In this document: one piece after another, positions 8,895 through 17,274 of the stretch | Layout: each line of letters opens with the position of its first letter | Numbering within the stretch: the stretch's first letter is position 1 | Source: an uncultured bacterium | GTDB taxonomy: Bacteria; Bacillota_I; Bacilli_A; RF39; UBA660 | Reading direction: 5' to 3' | NCBI GenBank assembly: GCA_905216155.1 | Contig: CAJMSU010000004.1 | Coordinates: 6,315 to 70,314, forward strand | DNA length: 64,000 bases | Position numbers and translations under genes: made by a program | Notes under the pieces: generated by a model | Databases searched by the model: none | Told to the model about the DNA's origin: nothing | What the model saw: only the letters and a program-made list of their open reading frames with translations

Positions 8895-9146
8895 ATGTCA
8901 AATAATACTACTAGTTTATTTAGTGTTAGTGATATTGATACTGCGCTAGTTAAGGCAATTTTAAAAGAAGTATGGGAAGCTTTGGAAGAAAGAGGTTATA
9001 ATCCGTCTAATCAAATAGTTGGTTATTTAATTAGTGGTGATCCTGGATATATTTCTAATTATAAGGATGCAAGAAGTAAAATTCAAGAAGTTGATAGAGC
9101 TAAGATAGTTGAGATATTATTAGAGGAATTTCAAAGTAAAAAATGA
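8895..9146 (+). CDS. ireB: IreB family regulatory protein (UPF0297)
   Basis: A small cytoplasmic protein of 83 aa that matches the IreB/YrzL family along its whole length. The invariant block FSVSDIDTALVKAILKEVW and RGYNPSNQIVGYLISGDPGY are present. In Enterococcus the homologue is phosphorylated by the PASTA kinase IreK and tunes cephalosporin resistance. It is followed by ruvX with a 4-nt ATGA overlap, the standard Bacillota order. The phosphorylated Thr region near the N-terminus (TTSLFSVSDIDTA) is kept. Confidence 0.95.
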   Translation: MSNNTTSLFSVSDIDTALVKAILKEVWEALEERGYNPSNQIVGYLISGDPGYISNYKDARSKIQEVDRAKIVEILLEEFQSKK

Positions 9147-9553
9147 GATATTTAGGACTTGATTTAGGTAGTCGTACTCTTGGTATTGCGATTAGTGATC
9201 CTACTGGGTTAATTGCGTCTAGTTATAAAACAATAAGGCATAATGAGGAGTATGATAAATTAATAGGTATTGTTAAAGATATAGTTCTTGAGATGAAAAT
9301 TGATGCTATAGTACTTGGGTTTCCTAAAAATATGAATAATACTATAGGACCTAAGGGTGAAGTTAGTTTGAAATTTAAGAAAGAACTTGAACTTGTTTTA
9401 GATATTCCTGTTTTTTTGCAGGATGAGAGGCTTTCTACTAAAAGTGCTACTGATATGTTAATTATGGGAGATGTTTCTCGTAAGAAGCGTAAAAAGGTAG
9501 TTGATAGTGTTGCTGCTACTATAATATTACAATCGTTTTTAGATAGGAGATAG
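9143..9553 (+). CDS. ruvX: Putative pre-16S rRNA nuclease / Holliday-junction resolvase-like protein RuvX (YqgF)
   Basis: An RNase H-fold nuclease of 136 aa, required in E. coli for 5' end processing of 16S rRNA. It begins with LGLDLGSRTLGIAISDP (first catalytic Asp) and contains VLGFPKNMNNTIGPKGE, FLQDERLSTKSA and the C-terminal DSVAATIILQ. The start overlaps the ireB stop by 4 nt, so the two are translationally coupled. Length and motifs are typical. Confidence 0.95.
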   Translation: MRYLGLDLGSRTLGIAISDPTGLIASSYKTIRHNEEYDKLIGIVKDIVLEMKIDAIVLGFPKNMNNTIGPKGEVSLKFKKELELVLDIPVFLQDERLSTKSATDMLIMGDVSRKKRKKVVDSVAATIILQSFLDRR

Positions 9554-9557
9554 AATA

Positions 9558-9851
9558 ATGAAAAATAATACATTTACATTAATAGATGATAAGGGAGTAG
9601 AGGTTAAATATGATGTTTTATTTACTTTTGATAGTGAAGAAACAGGAAAGAGTTATATAGTATATACTGATAATACAAAGGATACTGATGGTAATATAGA
9701 GGTTTATGCATCTATTTATGATCCAAAAGATCCTAATAGTAAGTTAGAGGCTATTACAACTGATAAGGAATGGAAAGTTATAGAGACAATTTTAGATACT
9801 TTACAAGAGGAAGTTAGAAAAAAAGCTGATAATACAAATAATGAGCAATAG
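9558..9851 (+). CDS. yrzB: DUF1292 family protein (YrzB)
   Basis: A 97-aa cytoplasmic protein of the DUF1292 family: FTLIDDKGVEVKYDVLFTFDSEETGKSYIVYTD is the typical N-terminal half, and KEWKVIETILDTL the typical end. No biochemical role is established for the family. Its place after ireB-ruvX is conserved in Bacillota. A small hairpin overlapping its stop (9837-9865) may lower transcription into mltG. Confidence 0.9.
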   Translation: MKNNTFTLIDDKGVEVKYDVLFTFDSEETGKSYIVYTDNTKDTDGNIEVYASIYDPKDPNSKLEAITTDKEWKVIETILDTLQEEVRKKADNTNNEQ

Positions 9852-9865
9852 CTCTTTATTTTTTC
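9837..9865 (+). terminator. Weak terminator or attenuator between yrzB and mltG
   Basis: A stem of AATAATGAGC with GCTCTTTATT (one mismatch), loop of 4 nt, followed by a T-rich stretch. It includes the yrzB stop codon. The mltG ribosome binding site (CTGGAGGG) lies just beyond, so partial read-through is likely. Confidence 0.5.
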
Positions 9866-9877
9866 TGGAGGGATTAG

Positions 9878-10948
9878 ATGGTAGTAGTTAAAAGAAAACC
9901 TAAGCCACTTTTAATTATTCTTGTTTTTTTAGGTAGCTTTTTAATATTTCTAGCCTTTTTTTATATGTTTTTAACAAGACCTATGGATTATAAAAATAAA
10001 AATGATGTAGAAATAGTTATACCTAGTGGTGTAGGTGTTAATGGAGTTAGTAGAATTTTAAAAGAGAAGAATTTAATTAGAAGTAGAGTTTTATTTACTT
10101 TAGTAATTAAATTAGATGGACATACTTCATTAAAGGCATCTACATATAAATTAAATAAATCTATGTCTATGCAAAAGATTATAGATACTTTAAGTAGTGG
10201 TAATAATTATAATCCTGATGCTGTTAAGATTACTTTTAAAGAGGGAAGTAGAGTTACTGATTATGCGTTAGCTATTGCTAATGCTACTAATAATACTTAT
10301 GATGATGTTATAGATGTTATAAATGATAAAACTTATTTAAGTGAAGTTATTAATTCTTATTGGTTTTTGACTGATGATATATTAAATAGCAATATATATT
10401 ATCCATTAGAGGGATATTTATCACCTGATACATATGAGTTTAAAAATAAGAATGTTAGTGTTAAAGATATAATTAAGGCTATGTTGGATGAAACTGATAA
10501 AAAACTTAGTACTTATAAAAATAAGATAGATGATATTCATTCTATTATGACTATGGCATCAATTGTTGAGTTAGAGGGTACTAATACAAAATCTAGAAAA
10601 ATGATAGTTGGTGTTTTTAATAACAGACTTGCTAAAGGAATGAATATGGGTAGTGATGTTACTACTTATTATGCACTTCAATATCCTATGACTAGTGATT
10701 TAACATCAGCTCAATTTGCAACAATTAATCCTTATAATACAAGAGCGGGTAATATGGGTGGAAAACTTCCAGTTGGACCAATTTGTAATCCTAGTTTATC
10801 TAGTATAGAGGCTAGTGTTAATCCGACTGATAATGATTATTTATTTTTTGTTGCTGATAAAAATGGTGATATATATTATACAAAAACTAATGTAGAACAT
10901 GATAAGAAAGTTAATGAAATTAAGAAGAAAGGTGACTGGATATGGTAG
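9878..10948 (+). CDS. mltG: Endolytic murein transglycosylase MltG (YceG-like)
   Basis: A membrane-anchored lytic transglycosylase of 356 aa that cleaves nascent peptidoglycan strands. One N-terminal membrane segment (about residues 12-34) precedes a LysM-like region (VIPSGVGVNGVSRILKEKNLI) and the YceG domain. The catalytic Glu231 lies in ASIVELEG; NRLAKGMNMGSD and the GLPVGPI-like sequence KLPVGPICNPS are also present. The start ATG follows GGAGGG. The gene overlaps the next by 7 nt. Presence of MltG shows that this organism, unlike true Mollicutes, makes peptidoglycan. Confidence 0.95.
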   Translation: MVVVKRKPKPLLIILVFLGSFLIFLAFFYMFLTRPMDYKNKNDVEIVIPSGVGVNGVSRILKEKNLIRSRVLFTLVIKLDGHTSLKASTYKLNKSMSMQKIIDTLSSGNNYNPDAVKITFKEGSRVTDYALAIANATNNTYDDVIDVINDKTYLSEVINSYWFLTDDILNSNIYYPLEGYLSPDTYEFKNKNVSVKDIIKAMLDETDKKLSTYKNKIDDIHSIMTMASIVELEGTNTKSRKMIVGVFNNRLAKGMNMGSDVTTYYALQYPMTSDLTSAQFATINPYNTRAGNMGGKLPVGPICNPSLSSIEASVNPTDNDYLFFVADKNGDIYYTKTNVEHDKKVNEIKKKGDWIW

Positions 10949-11535
10949 ATAATTTTTCTAATGTAAAAAAAATTAAGGAATATGCCAAGGAAAACAATGT
11001 ACCTATTATGATGGATTCTGGTATTCAATTTTTAACAAATTTTATTATTAAGAAAGATATTAGAAATGTATTAGAAATTGGTACTGCTATTGGGTACTCT
11101 TCTATTATGATGGCACTTTCTAGTCCTTCTGTTAAAATTACAACTATTGAAAGAGATGAGAAAAGATATTTAGAAGCTTTAAAAAATATTAAAGAATTGA
11201 ATTTAGAGGATAGGATTACTTTAATTTATAACGATGCATTAAATGTTAAAATTGATGGAGAATTTGATATGATTTTTATTGATGCTGCTAAGGCACAGAA
11301 TATTAAATTCTTTGAAAAATTTGAGAGAAATTTAGTTTCTTCTGGTTATATAATTACTGATAATATAAAATTTCATGGGTTAGTTGATAAGGATGAAAAA
11401 GAAATAAAGAGTAGAAATGTACGTGGTATTGTTAGAAAAATAAAAGCTTATATTGAATTTTTAAAAGATAATGTTAAGTATGATACAGAATTTTTAGATA
11501 TTGGTGATGGTATTTCTGTTAGCTGTAAGAAATAG
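10942..11535 (+). CDS. trmR: SAM-dependent O-methyltransferase, YrrM/TrmR type
   Basis: A class I methyltransferase of 197 aa. The SAM-binding motif is VLEIGTAIGYSSIMMA, followed by TTIERDEKR and FIDAAKAQNIKFF, which are typical of the YrrM O-methyltransferase group. In B. subtilis YrrM (TrmR) methylates 5-hydroxyuridine to 5-methoxyuridine at the tRNA wobble position. The hydroxylation genes trhP1/trhP2 lie 1.8 kb downstream in the same direction, which supports that role here. Overlaps mltG by 7 nt. Confidence 0.88.
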   Translation: MVDNFSNVKKIKEYAKENNVPIMMDSGIQFLTNFIIKKDIRNVLEIGTAIGYSSIMMALSSPSVKITTIERDEKRYLEALKNIKELNLEDRITLIYNDALNVKIDGEFDMIFIDAAKAQNIKFFEKFERNLVSSGYIITDNIKFHGLVDKDEKEIKSRNVRGIVRKIKAYIEFLKDNVKYDTEFLDIGDGISVSCKK

Positions 11536-11544
11536 GGTGTAAGT

Positions 11545-12390
11545 ATGATTAATTATTTTCAAATACTAGATTGTAGTAATGATTTGGGGAATTGTTGTAG
11601 TGATTATGGTTTAGCTAATATTCTTGATATTTTGAGAAAAATATTAGAGCTTTTACAAATAATTGTACCAATTCTTTTAATTGTTATGGCAACTGTTCAA
11701 TTTACTAAGTTAGTTGCTAGTCCTGATGCTAAAGATGGAGTAAAGAGTTTAATAAATAAATTTATGGCTGCAGGTATATGTTTTTTTATACCAACTTTTG
11801 TAAATATTGTTTTAACTGTTATTTCGTCATCTGGTATAGTTTCTAAAACATTTCAAGTTTCTGCTTGTTGGCAAAAAGCAAAAACATCTAATGCTCTTAT
11901 AAAGAGTACAGCCTTTAAATATGTTTCTTATGATGGTTTGGATACTACTAAGAATAGTAATATATCATCTAGTAAGAGAAATAAAAATAAATCATCTTCA
12001 GCAAAAGGTACAGAAAAAGGTAGGGCTATAGTTAGTTATGCTGAGAGTTTTGTAGGTAATAAATATTTGTATGGCGGTAATTGGAATGGTGAAAAGCCTT
12101 ATAGTCCTACTGATTGTAGTGGTTTTGTTCAAGGTGTGTTTAAACACAATGGTATTACAGGATTACCAAGAGCAACTTCTTCTTATGATATTAATTCTAG
12201 TATGTTTACAAGAGTTGATCCTAGTAATATACAGGCAGGAGACTTAGTTTTATATAATGGTCATATTGCTATTCTTACTGGTAATGGTAAAGAGATTGTA
12301 CATGCTGCTGATGATAAATGGGGAGTTATAAAACAATCAACATATAAATATCAAGCAGTAAAAGCTATACTTCGAGTAAAGGGAGTTTAA
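11545..12390 (+). CDS. VirB2/TrbC-like membrane domain fused to NlpC/P60 peptidase
   Basis: An unusual 281-aa protein. Residues about 20-105 hold two hydrophobic segments (LLQIIVPILLIVMATVQF and FMAAGICFFIPTFVNIVL) joined by a short loop with KLVASPDAKDG. This is the same pattern as the two VirB2-like proteins at 32939 and 33381. A Ser/Lys/Asn-rich linker (130-155) leads to a C-terminal NlpC/P60 domain with DCSGF (nucleophile Cys191) and GHIAI (His240). It probably cuts cell-wall peptides while anchored in the membrane. It lies in the mltG/trmR operon, 9 nt after trmR, and not in the secretion locus. No signal peptide beyond the membrane segments is seen. Confidence 0.8.
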   Translation: MINYFQILDCSNDLGNCCSDYGLANILDILRKILELLQIIVPILLIVMATVQFTKLVASPDAKDGVKSLINKFMAAGICFFIPTFVNIVLTVISSSGIVSKTFQVSACWQKAKTSNALIKSTAFKYVSYDGLDTTKNSNISSSKRNKNKSSSAKGTEKGRAIVSYAESFVGNKYLYGGNWNGEKPYSPTDCSGFVQGVFKHNGITGLPRATSSYDINSSMFTRVDPSNIQAGDLVLYNGHIAILTGNGKEIVHAADDKWGVIKQSTYKYQAVKAILRVKGV

Positions 12391-12394
12391 AAAT

Positions 12395-13201
12395 ATGATA
12401 CTTGGTAATAATAAAAAAAATAAAGATATAGATGATTATGAATATAATAATAGTAATGGTAGAAAAAGTTTTTCTAATGTAATAGATAATTTTAATAATA
12501 TGGGAGTTTCTAAATATATTCCAGTTCTTATTATGATTTTTTTTATAGTATTAATAATTTTTTATGCTTTTTATAGTAAAAATAAAGATGAATTTAAAAG
12601 TATTAAAATAAATTCTTCAAAAGAAATAGTTTATACTATATATAATAAGATTCCTAATAGTCAACAAGAAGTTAATGTTCCTTATATAAATGTTAATAAT
12701 GACAATATAAAAAAAGTAAATAAAGAAATTATTAATTTATCAGAGGATTTTTTAAATAAAGATTCTAATAATATAATAGGTTATCAATATTCTGTTACTG
12801 GTAAGTTTTTATCTTTAGCTTTAAAGATGATAGATTATAGTGGAGATGTTGATGCTATTAAATTTAAAACTTATAATATAAATTTAAAAACATTTGAGGT
12901 TATGAATAATAAAGATATTTTATCTTTATATGAGATAAATAATAAGGATGTTGTTAATAAGCTTAATAATAAGTTTAAAAGTTTTTATAATAGTGAGGTA
13001 AAACAGGGATATATAGAAAGTAGAGAATGTAATTATAATTGTTTTTTAGAGCTTAGAGGTATTTCTAATATGATTGATGATGTTTCATATTTTATACAAG
13101 ATGGTAGACTTTATGCATATAAAGAATTTAGTATTGATTCTATATATAATGATTATGAGTTTTATAGTGATTTTGATTTTTTATTTTATATAACTGGGTG
13201 A
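12395..13201 (+). CDS. Membrane-anchored protein with DUF3298/RsiV-like extracellular domain
   Basis: A 268-aa protein with a charged cytoplasmic N-terminus, one membrane segment (about residues 43-62, VLIMIFFIVLIIFYAFY) and an extracellular domain. The patterns YNINLKTFEVMNNKDILSLY and YKEFSIDS weakly recall the DUF3298 domain of RsiV, an anti-sigma factor that senses lysozyme. Two Cys (RECNYNCF) may form a disulfide. It starts 4 nt after the NlpC/P60 fusion gene and probably shares its transcript, so a role linked to that hydrolase is possible. No sigma-factor gene is beside it, so RsiV function is not implied. Confidence 0.6.
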   Translation: MILGNNKKNKDIDDYEYNNSNGRKSFSNVIDNFNNMGVSKYIPVLIMIFFIVLIIFYAFYSKNKDEFKSIKINSSKEIVYTIYNKIPNSQQEVNVPYINVNNDNIKKVNKEIINLSEDFLNKDSNNIIGYQYSVTGKFLSLALKMIDYSGDVDAIKFKTYNINLKTFEVMNNKDILSLYEINNKDVVNKLNNKFKSFYNSEVKQGYIESRECNYNCFLELRGISNMIDDVSYFIQDGRLYAYKEFSIDSIYNDYEFYSDFDFLFYITG

Positions 13202-13230
13202 AAAAATATAGTTTTTGACTATATTTTTTC
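13200..13230 (+). terminator. Terminator of the ireB-to-DUF3298 transcript
   Basis: A perfect 12-bp stem (GA6TATAG / CTATAT6C) with a 7-nt loop. The right arm supplies the T-run. It starts within the stop codon of the preceding gene. Confidence 0.75.
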
Positions 13231-13293
13231 ATTTTAGATAAAACTTTCTTTTTTTAAGTACTTATTATATAATAGCACTAAGAAGGAGAGTTT

Positions 13294-14148
13294 ATGAAAT
13301 TAATAGTTGAACAGATAGATAAAAATATAGATAAGTATAGTGATTTTGTAGATGGTGTTATTTTGGGACTTAAAGATTTTTCTTTATTAAATCAAGTATC
13401 ATATGAAATAGATGAAATTAGAAATATAAGTTTAAAATTTCCTAAGTTAGAAATATTTGTTAAAATAGATAAAAATATATTTAATAATGAGTTAGATAAA
13501 TTAAAAGAGGTTTTATTACTTTTAAATGAAATAAGAGTAGCAGGAGTCTTTTTTTATGATGTGGCACTTGTTGAGTTAAAGAAAAAAATGCACTTAGATA
13601 ATCTTAATTTAATATGGAGTCAAACTCATATGGTTACAAACTTTAAAACATGTGATTACTATTATAATAACGGTTGTAAATACGCTTTATTATCTAAAGA
13701 GATTACCCTTGATGAGATTCTTGATATTAATAGACTTTCTAAGATTAATGTAATGGTAGAAGTTTTTTCTCTACCAAATGTTAGTTATAGTAAAAGACAT
13801 CTTGTTAGTAATTATTATCATGATAGTTTAATTAATAGTTCATCTAAAAGTCTTGATATAGTAGAGAAAGTTACTAAGAGTAAATATAGGGTTATTGAAG
13901 AAGATTCTGGTACGGGATTTATATTGGATGATATTTTAAATGGTACTTCTGTTATTAAAGATTTATATGATAATAATGTTTCCTATATAATATTTAGGGA
14001 ATATGGAATAGATAATTTTTTAGAGATAATAGAAGATACAAGAAAGTATTTATTATCTTCTTGTACTTTAGATAGTTATGTTTCAAAATATAAGGGAATT
14101 GGAAATACAGGCTTCTTTTTTAAGAAGACTATTTATAAGGTGAAGTAA
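13294..14148 (+). CDS. trhP1: Peptidase U32-family protein, TrhP1/YrrN-like (tRNA hydroxylation)
   Basis: A 284-aa cytoplasmic protein with a TIM-barrel-like U32 pattern. In B. subtilis, yrrN and yrrO (TrhP1 and TrhP2) lie downstream of yrrM and together supply prephenate-dependent 5-hydroxylation of wobble uridine. Here the order is the same, with two extra genes inserted between. The family signature is weak in this shorter paralogue; the call rests mainly on synteny and on patterns such as DGVILGLKDFS and YALLSKEITL. ATG preceded by AAGGAGAG. A TATAAT box at 13268-13273 may be its promoter. The stop is directly followed by the start of trhP2. Confidence 0.72.
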   Translation: MKLIVEQIDKNIDKYSDFVDGVILGLKDFSLLNQVSYEIDEIRNISLKFPKLEIFVKIDKNIFNNELDKLKEVLLLLNEIRVAGVFFYDVALVELKKKMHLDNLNLIWSQTHMVTNFKTCDYYYNNGCKYALLSKEITLDEILDINRLSKINVMVEVFSLPNVSYSKRHLVSNYYHDSLINSSSKSLDIVEKVTKSKYRVIEEDSGTGFILDDILNGTSVIKDLYDNNVSYIIFREYGIDNFLEIIEDTRKYLLSSCTLDSYVSKYKGIGNTGFFFKKTIYKVK

Positions 14149-15348
14149 ATGAGAAAAATAGAATTATTATCTCCGGCAGGGGATTTAGAAAGACTAAAAG
14201 TTACTCTTTTATATGGAGCAGATGCTGTATATATTGGTGGAAAGAAATTTGGGTTGCGTGCAAATGCTACTAATTTTAGTATTGATGAGATAAGAATGGG
14301 TTGCGAATTTGCTCATAAGCTTAATAAAAAAGTTTATTTGACACTTAATATTGTTTTTCATAATGAAGATATGGAAGATGTTTTTTCTTATATTAAAGAT
14401 GTTGTAGAGGCAGGAATTGATGCTTTTATTGTTAGTGATCCTTTTATTATTTCTCATATAGTTGATAATTATCCTAATGTTGAGGTTCACCTATCAACAC
14501 AAAATTCTACTACAAATTATGAGGCAGTAAATTATTTTAAGGAACAGGGAGTAAAAAGAGTTGTTTTGGCTAGAGAATTATCAAAAGTGGAAATAAAAGA
14601 TATTATAGAGAAAACTGGTGTTGATATTGAGGTGTTTATTCATGGTGCGATGTGTACATGTTTTAGTGGAAGATGCGCTTTATCAAATTATGTTACTAAT
14701 AGAGATGCTAATCGTGGTGGTTGTGCACAAGTATGTAGATTTTCTTTTATAAATGGTGATAATAAAGAATTTACTATGGCAACAAAGGATATGAATATGG
14801 CAAAATATATTCCTGATTTAATTGATATTGGTGTCGTTAGTTTAAAGGTTGAAGGAAGAATGAGAAGTCTTTATTATTTAGCGACGGTTATAGGTACATA
14901 TCGTAAAATTATTGATAAGTATTATGATGGTAGTTTAACTGATGAATTTATGAAGTATGCAAATGATACTTTACTTCGTGTATCTAATAGGGAGAATTCT
15001 ACTCATTATTTTATGAAGGAAGCAGATTATACTGATCAATATTATACTGGTAGGGTTGAAGTGTCTAATCAAGATTATTTGGGACAAGTAATATCTTATG
15101 ATAAAAGGACAAAATTACTTAAATTTTATGAGAGAAATTATTTTGAAGTTGGTGATACTGTTGAAGTTTTTACACCTAATGGTGATAGTATGATTTTTGA
15201 TGTTTCTAAGCTATATGATTCTTCTAAAGGTGAGATTTTAGTTGCGAGACATCCGGATGATATATATTATTTATATGTAGATGCTCATTTTGAAATAGGT
15301 GAATATTCTATGTTTAGATTAATAAATAAAAAAATAGATAAGAGGTAA
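14149..15348 (+). CDS. trhP2: Peptidase U32-family tRNA hydroxylation protein TrhP2 (YrrO)
   Basis: A 399-aa U32-family protein with strong family motifs: ELLSPAGDLERLKVTLLYGADAVYIGG at the start (given here in part), EVFIHGAMCTCFSGRCALSNY, and a Cys cluster (C-x-C, GRC, GGCAQVCRFSF) that likely ligands an iron-sulfur cluster. KVEGRMRS is also typical. Homologues make 5-hydroxyuridine in tRNA. It abuts trhP1 without a gap and belongs with trmR upstream, so the window encodes the full route to 5-methoxyuridine at wobble position 34 as understood in B. subtilis. Confidence 0.92.
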   Translation: MRKIELLSPAGDLERLKVTLLYGADAVYIGGKKFGLRANATNFSIDEIRMGCEFAHKLNKKVYLTLNIVFHNEDMEDVFSYIKDVVEAGIDAFIVSDPFIISHIVDNYPNVEVHLSTQNSTTNYEAVNYFKEQGVKRVVLARELSKVEIKDIIEKTGVDIEVFIHGAMCTCFSGRCALSNYVTNRDANRGGCAQVCRFSFINGDNKEFTMATKDMNMAKYIPDLIDIGVVSLKVEGRMRSLYYLATVIGTYRKIIDKYYDGSLTDEFMKYANDTLLRVSNRENSTHYFMKEADYTDQYYTGRVEVSNQDYLGQVISYDKRTKLLKFYERNYFEVGDTVEVFTPNGDSMIFDVSKLYDSSKGEILVARHPDDIYYLYVDAHFEIGEYSMFRLINKKIDKR

Positions 15349-15353
15349 TTATT

Positions 15354-16487
15354 ATGACTAATTTAGAAAAGGCAAAGGACAATTTTTTATTAAATGAAAA
15401 TTATTTATCAAAGTACGCTACTAAGAGTAGTGATGCTATTAGGTTAATAGGATTTGAAGAAGATATTAGACCATCTTTTTTTCATGATATAGATAGAATA
15501 ATTCATTCTTTAAGTTATACAAGATATGCTGATAAGACACAGGTTTATTCTTTTAGAGAAAATGATCATATATCAAAAAGAATTATTCATGTACAACTTG
15601 TTAGTAAAATTGCTAGAACTATTGGTAGAGCATTGAAGCTTAATTGTGATTTAATAGAGGCTATTGCACTTGGACATGATATTGGACATACTCCTATTGG
15701 TCATACTGGAGAAGCTTTACTTAATGAAATTTCAATTTCTGAATTAAATGAAAATTTTATGCATAATATTCAAGGAGTAAGATATTATATGGAAGTTGAA
15801 AATAATGGTTATGGACTTGACCTTTGTATTCAGACATTAGATGGAATAATGTGTCATAATGGTGAGATGCTATCAAATAAATATATACCAATGGAAAAAG
15901 ATAAAGATGAGGTTTTAAGAGAGTATTATGAAAGTTATAAAGATAAGAATAGTTTTAGTAAATATTCCCCTATGACGCTTGAGGGATGTGTTGTAAGAAT
16001 TAGTGATATAATTGGATACATTGGAAGAGATATTGAAGATGCTATTAACTTAGGGCTTTTTAAAAGATGTGATTTACCTGAAGATATAGTTCAAGTTTTG
16101 GGTAATAATAATAAAGATATTGTTAATACTATAATACTAGATATTATAGAAAACAGTATGGATAAAGATTATATTATGATGAGTAATGATGTTTATAAAG
16201 CTTTATTTGCTCTTAAGAAGTTTAATTATGAAAATATTTATAATAAGAGTTTAACAAAAGAGGAGATTGATTATTATAGAATTGGAATGAGAAAGATATA
16301 TGATATTTATTTAGAAGATATAGAAAGTGATAATAAAAATAGTTTGATATATAAAATATTTTTAAGTAAACAAAATGATAGATATATAAATAATACTAAT
16401 AATAAAAGAAAGGTAATTGATTTTATTGCTGGTATGACTGATGATTTGTTTTTACATGAGATAGAAAAGTATTGCAAAAATAAGTAA
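15354..16487 (+). CDS. HD-domain dNTP triphosphohydrolase (dGTPase-like)
   Basis: A 377-aa metal-dependent hydrolase. N-terminal RYADKTQVYSF and RIIHVQLVSKIARTIG match the dGTPase pattern (R..DKTQV, R.tHtlev). The HD motif is GHDIGHTPIGHTGE, and a distal Asp in RISDIIGYIGRDIED completes the metal site. Members split dNTPs into nucleoside and triphosphate. The substrate preference cannot be read from sequence. It begins 5 nt after trhP2 and is followed by a separate promoter. Confidence 0.87.
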   Translation: MTNLEKAKDNFLLNENYLSKYATKSSDAIRLIGFEEDIRPSFFHDIDRIIHSLSYTRYADKTQVYSFRENDHISKRIIHVQLVSKIARTIGRALKLNCDLIEAIALGHDIGHTPIGHTGEALLNEISISELNENFMHNIQGVRYYMEVENNGYGLDLCIQTLDGIMCHNGEMLSNKYIPMEKDKDEVLREYYESYKDKNSFSKYSPMTLEGCVVRISDIIGYIGRDIEDAINLGLFKRCDLPEDIVQVLGNNNKDIVNTIILDIIENSMDKDYIMMSNDVYKALFALKKFNYENIYNKSLTKEEIDYYRIGMRKIYDIYLEDIESDNKNSLIYKIFLSKQNDRYINNTNNKRKVIDFIAGMTDDLFLHEIEKYCKNK

Positions 16488-16500
16488 AAAGTGCTATAAT
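16472..16500 (+). promoter_or_regulatory. Promoter of the two-TM hypothetical gene
   Basis: TTGCAA (16472-16477), 17-nt spacer, extended -10 TGCTATAAT (16492-16500). It overlaps the end of the dGTPase-like gene. Confidence 0.65.
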
Positions 16501-16528
16501 ATGGCTACTTTTGAAAGAGGTGTAATAA

Positions 16529-17185
16529 TTGAGAGATTATAGATTAGAAAAAGATGAAAAAAATTATGTTTTAAGTTACAAAAAAGATGAAGAAGATGGG
16601 AATTTATTAGTAAAATTTGCTGATGACGGTAAAAAGTCTACTTATTTTGAAGGTATTCCTGCTACATCTTTTAATATAAAAAATTTGGATATAAAGATGC
16701 AAAGCCAAATAGAAGAGGCCATTAAAAATAAACACAGATTTGTACTTAGTAGAAATGTGTCTTTAATAACTTCTGGTCTTGCTTTTGCTTCATCAGTAGC
16801 AGCTTCTTATTGTCTTTTTAATAAGGAAAATTTATCAGCTGCAGTTTTACTTTGTGCTGGTATACCAACTTTTGTTTACTGTTTAAAAGATTATATAAAA
16901 GAAAACAGAAAAGTTAAGGAATTGAAAAAAGCAGAATGTATTGAAATTAATAAAGAAAAACTTGATAATATCAAAAAATATCCTAATGCTTTAGCAGGTG
17001 TTAAAGATAAAACTAAGGAATTTATTTCTTCTTATGAAGAACCTTTTAAGGCAAATAATTTAGATAAAATAAATCAAGAAGATATAGATAAAATAATTGC
17101 TAATATTGAAAGAGAAGAAGAGTTTAACTTTATTTATGAAAAAAAGGAAAATCCTAAAATAAAAAATTATGTTATAGGCAAATAA
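16529..17185 (+). CDS. Hypothetical protein with two central membrane segments
   Basis: A 218-aa protein that I do not recognise. A charged N-terminal part of about 70 residues is followed by two adjacent hydrophobic segments (about 72-115: LITSGLAFASSVAASYCLF and LSAAVLLCAGIPTFVYCL). A long charged C-terminal helix-rich tail follows. The likely start is a TTG, 6 nt after AGAGGTG; no ATG is well placed. It has its own promoter and sits between the dGTPase-like gene and greA. Confidence 0.7.
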   Translation: MRDYRLEKDEKNYVLSYKKDEEDGNLLVKFADDGKKSTYFEGIPATSFNIKNLDIKMQSQIEEAIKNKHRFVLSRNVSLITSGLAFASSVAASYCLFNKENLSAAVLLCAGIPTFVYCLKDYIKENRKVKELKKAECIEINKEKLDNIKKYPNALAGVKDKTKEFISSYEEPFKANNLDKINQEDIDKIIANIEREEEFNFIYEKKENPKIKNYVIGK

Positions 17186-17197
17186 TTCATATTTTGG

Positions 17198-17226
17198 TTG
17201 TAAAATATAAAAAAGTATGTTATACT
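17198..17226 (+). promoter_or_regulatory. Promoter of greA
   Basis: TTGTAA (17198-17203), 17-nt spacer, extended -10 TGTTATACT (17218-17226). A small hairpin (AGTCC-TAG-GGACT, 17237-17249) lies at the predicted 5' end of the message. Confidence 0.65.
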
Positions 17227-17274
17227 TCTGAAAGTTAGTCCTAGGGACTTGATTATAATAAATGAGGTGAAATC

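Noticed and set aside
12395..13201. A true RsiV anti-sigma factor.
   Set aside because: There is only a weak DUF3298-like pattern, and no ECF sigma factor gene lies beside it.
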